In this document: piece after piece, positions 63,346 through 64,000 of the stretch
How positions within the stretch are numbered: position 1 is the stretch's first letter
Layout: each line of letters opens with the position of its first letter
Source of the DNA: Malaciobacter marinus
GTDB lineage: Bacteria > Campylobacterota > Campylobacteria > Campylobacterales > Arcobacteraceae
Direction: 5' to 3'
NCBI RefSeq assembly: GCF_003544855.1
Contig: NZ_CP032101.1
Location: 496,001-560,000 of the forward strand
Length of the DNA stretch: 64,000 nucleotides
Translations under genes and position numbers: made by a program
Notes under the pieces: model-generated
What the model was told of the DNA's origin: nothing
What the model saw: the letters and a program-made list of their open reading frames with translations, nothing else
The model's database searches: none

Positions 63346-64000
63346 ATGAAAAAACCTTTTTTTAAAAATATAAAATTAATTTTGATATTTAGTTTTATTT
63401 TTTTAGGGCTAATTTCAAGTAACTATATGGTCAATTTGCAAATTCTTCAAGGAATGATAAAAGATCAACAAACAAATACTATAAAAAGTGCCTCAAAAAG
63501 AATAAGCAAATGGCTAGATCAAAAAATTGACAGTATGAATGTAATTAAAACATTTATTAAAAATCTAGATCATGAAACACATCCTGAATATATACAAAAC
63601 TTACTATTACAAAGTAAAGAAGTTGCAAACTTTGCAAATGTTTATGTAGGATATGAAGATGATATTATATTATCTGGATTAAAATGGGATAGACCTACAA
63701 ATTATGATACGATTAAAAGACCTTGGTATATTAAAACAACAAATAGAAATAGTACTACTATAACTGATCCATATTATGATGTAGGATTTAAAAAAGTTGT
63801 TGTAGCTATTTGTACGCCATTTTTAGAAAAAAACAAAAAGCAAGCAGTTGTTTGTGGGATTTTACCTTTAAATAATATAAGAAATGAGGTTTTAGATATT
63901 CCTTTACCTTATGATGGAATTGCATATTTAATGGATCGTCATGGAAAGATTTTATTGCACCCTAATAAAGAGCAAGAGTTGAAAAATTCTGTGTATGGTT
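63346..64000 (+). CDS. dCache-domain membrane sensor, 3' truncated by window edge
   Basis: The first 218 codons are present and open to the right edge. One N-terminal membrane helix (about residues 10-30) is followed by an extracytoplasmic double-Cache sensor domain with the typical KRPWYIKTTNRN motif, then TDPYYDVGFKKVVVAICTPF and a second lobe start, AYLMDRHGKILLHP. Such domains head chemoreceptors, histidine kinases and diguanylate cyclases; the output domain lies beyond the window. It is divergent from the reductase operon and could sense its substrate, which is inference only. Confidence 0.85.
   Translation, partial: MKKPFFKNIKLILIFSFIFLGLISSNYMVNLQILQGMIKDQQTNTIKSASKRISKWLDQKIDSMNVIKTFIKNLDHETHPEYIQNLLLQSKEVANFANVYVGYEDDIILSGLKWDRPTNYDTIKRPWYIKTTNRNSTTITDPYYDVGFKKVVVAICTPFLEKNKKQAVVCGILPLNNIRNEVLDIPLPYDGIAYLMDRHGKILLHPNKEQELKNSVYG

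Noticed and set aside
1-64000. CRISPR arrays, insertion sequences, integrases, tRNA or rRNA genes
   Set aside because: No regularly spaced repeats, transposase-like genes, terminal repeats or cloverleaf sequences were seen; intergenic gaps are all under 300 bases.

Overview
The window is a 64 kb piece of a low-GC, gene-dense Gram-negative chromosome. Gene content and order point to a Campylobacterota member, most likely an Arcobacter-type genus. The evidence is an HsrA/CosR-type regulator, the peb4-fba pair, the DUF2018-polyprenyl synthase-hemA-proS run, the yajC-secD-secF...leuS-lptE-folC-M23 peptidase-bactofilin run known from Helicobacter and Campylobacter, and a very A+T-rich codon usage with many TTG starts. 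This assignment is inference; no 16S gene, tRNA or CRISPR array is present.

Layout. 1-10 kb: a truncated AEC-type transporter, catalase with its ankyrin partner, small exported or unknown proteins, a CoA-binding protein, an HsrA/CosR-like response regulator with its own histidine kinase, PEB4-like chaperone/PPIase, class II aldolase, ExbB/ExbD and a PLP enzyme. 10-21 kb: an orphan sensor kinase with two solute-binding domains, then a housekeeping run (aroK, hisD, DUF2018, polyprenyl synthase, hemA, proS, mscS, CCA-adding-type enzyme). 21-26 kb: an accessory island with a 1239-residue protein that looks like a PAAR-like-headed toxin, a Sel1/TPR lipoprotein and a 46-residue membrane peptide, all overlapping. 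26-41 kb: lnt, yajC-secDF, a CatB-type acetyltransferase, leuS-lptE-folC, the cell-shape pair M23 peptidase and bactofilin, a TOTE-like degenerate-primase/helicase fusion and a KefB-type antiporter. 41-50 kb: a TolC-MacA-MacB-type efflux operon and an iron-uptake cluster (TonB-dependent receptor, DUF3325, PepSY, DUF3649) with two Fur-like palindromes. 50-59 kb: a two-component pair, an OlsF-like ornithine-lipid synthase, DUF445, mfd. 59-64 kb: a leftward operon for a periplasmic electron-transfer module, then the start of a dCache sensor gene that runs off the window.

The most unusual unit is the leftward operon at 58.9-63.2 kb. A Tat-exported fumarate-reductase-like flavoprotein, a tetraheme cytochrome c and an NrfH/NapC-type quinol dehydrogenase form an FccABC-like reductase. 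The fourth gene is an exported member of the histidine/phenylalanine ammonia-lyase family that lacks the Ala-Ser-Gly triad needed to form the MIO cofactor. The inferred logic is that this protein makes or handles an unsaturated acid in the periplasm which the flavoprotein then reduces as a respiratory electron acceptor. The other two leading candidates for new biology are the PAAR-like toxin/lipoprotein unit and the degenerate TOTE-like helicase inside a cell-shape operon.

No gene-free stretch longer than 300 bases exists; the largest gaps are about 227 bases (6108-6334) and 213 bases (30982-31194).
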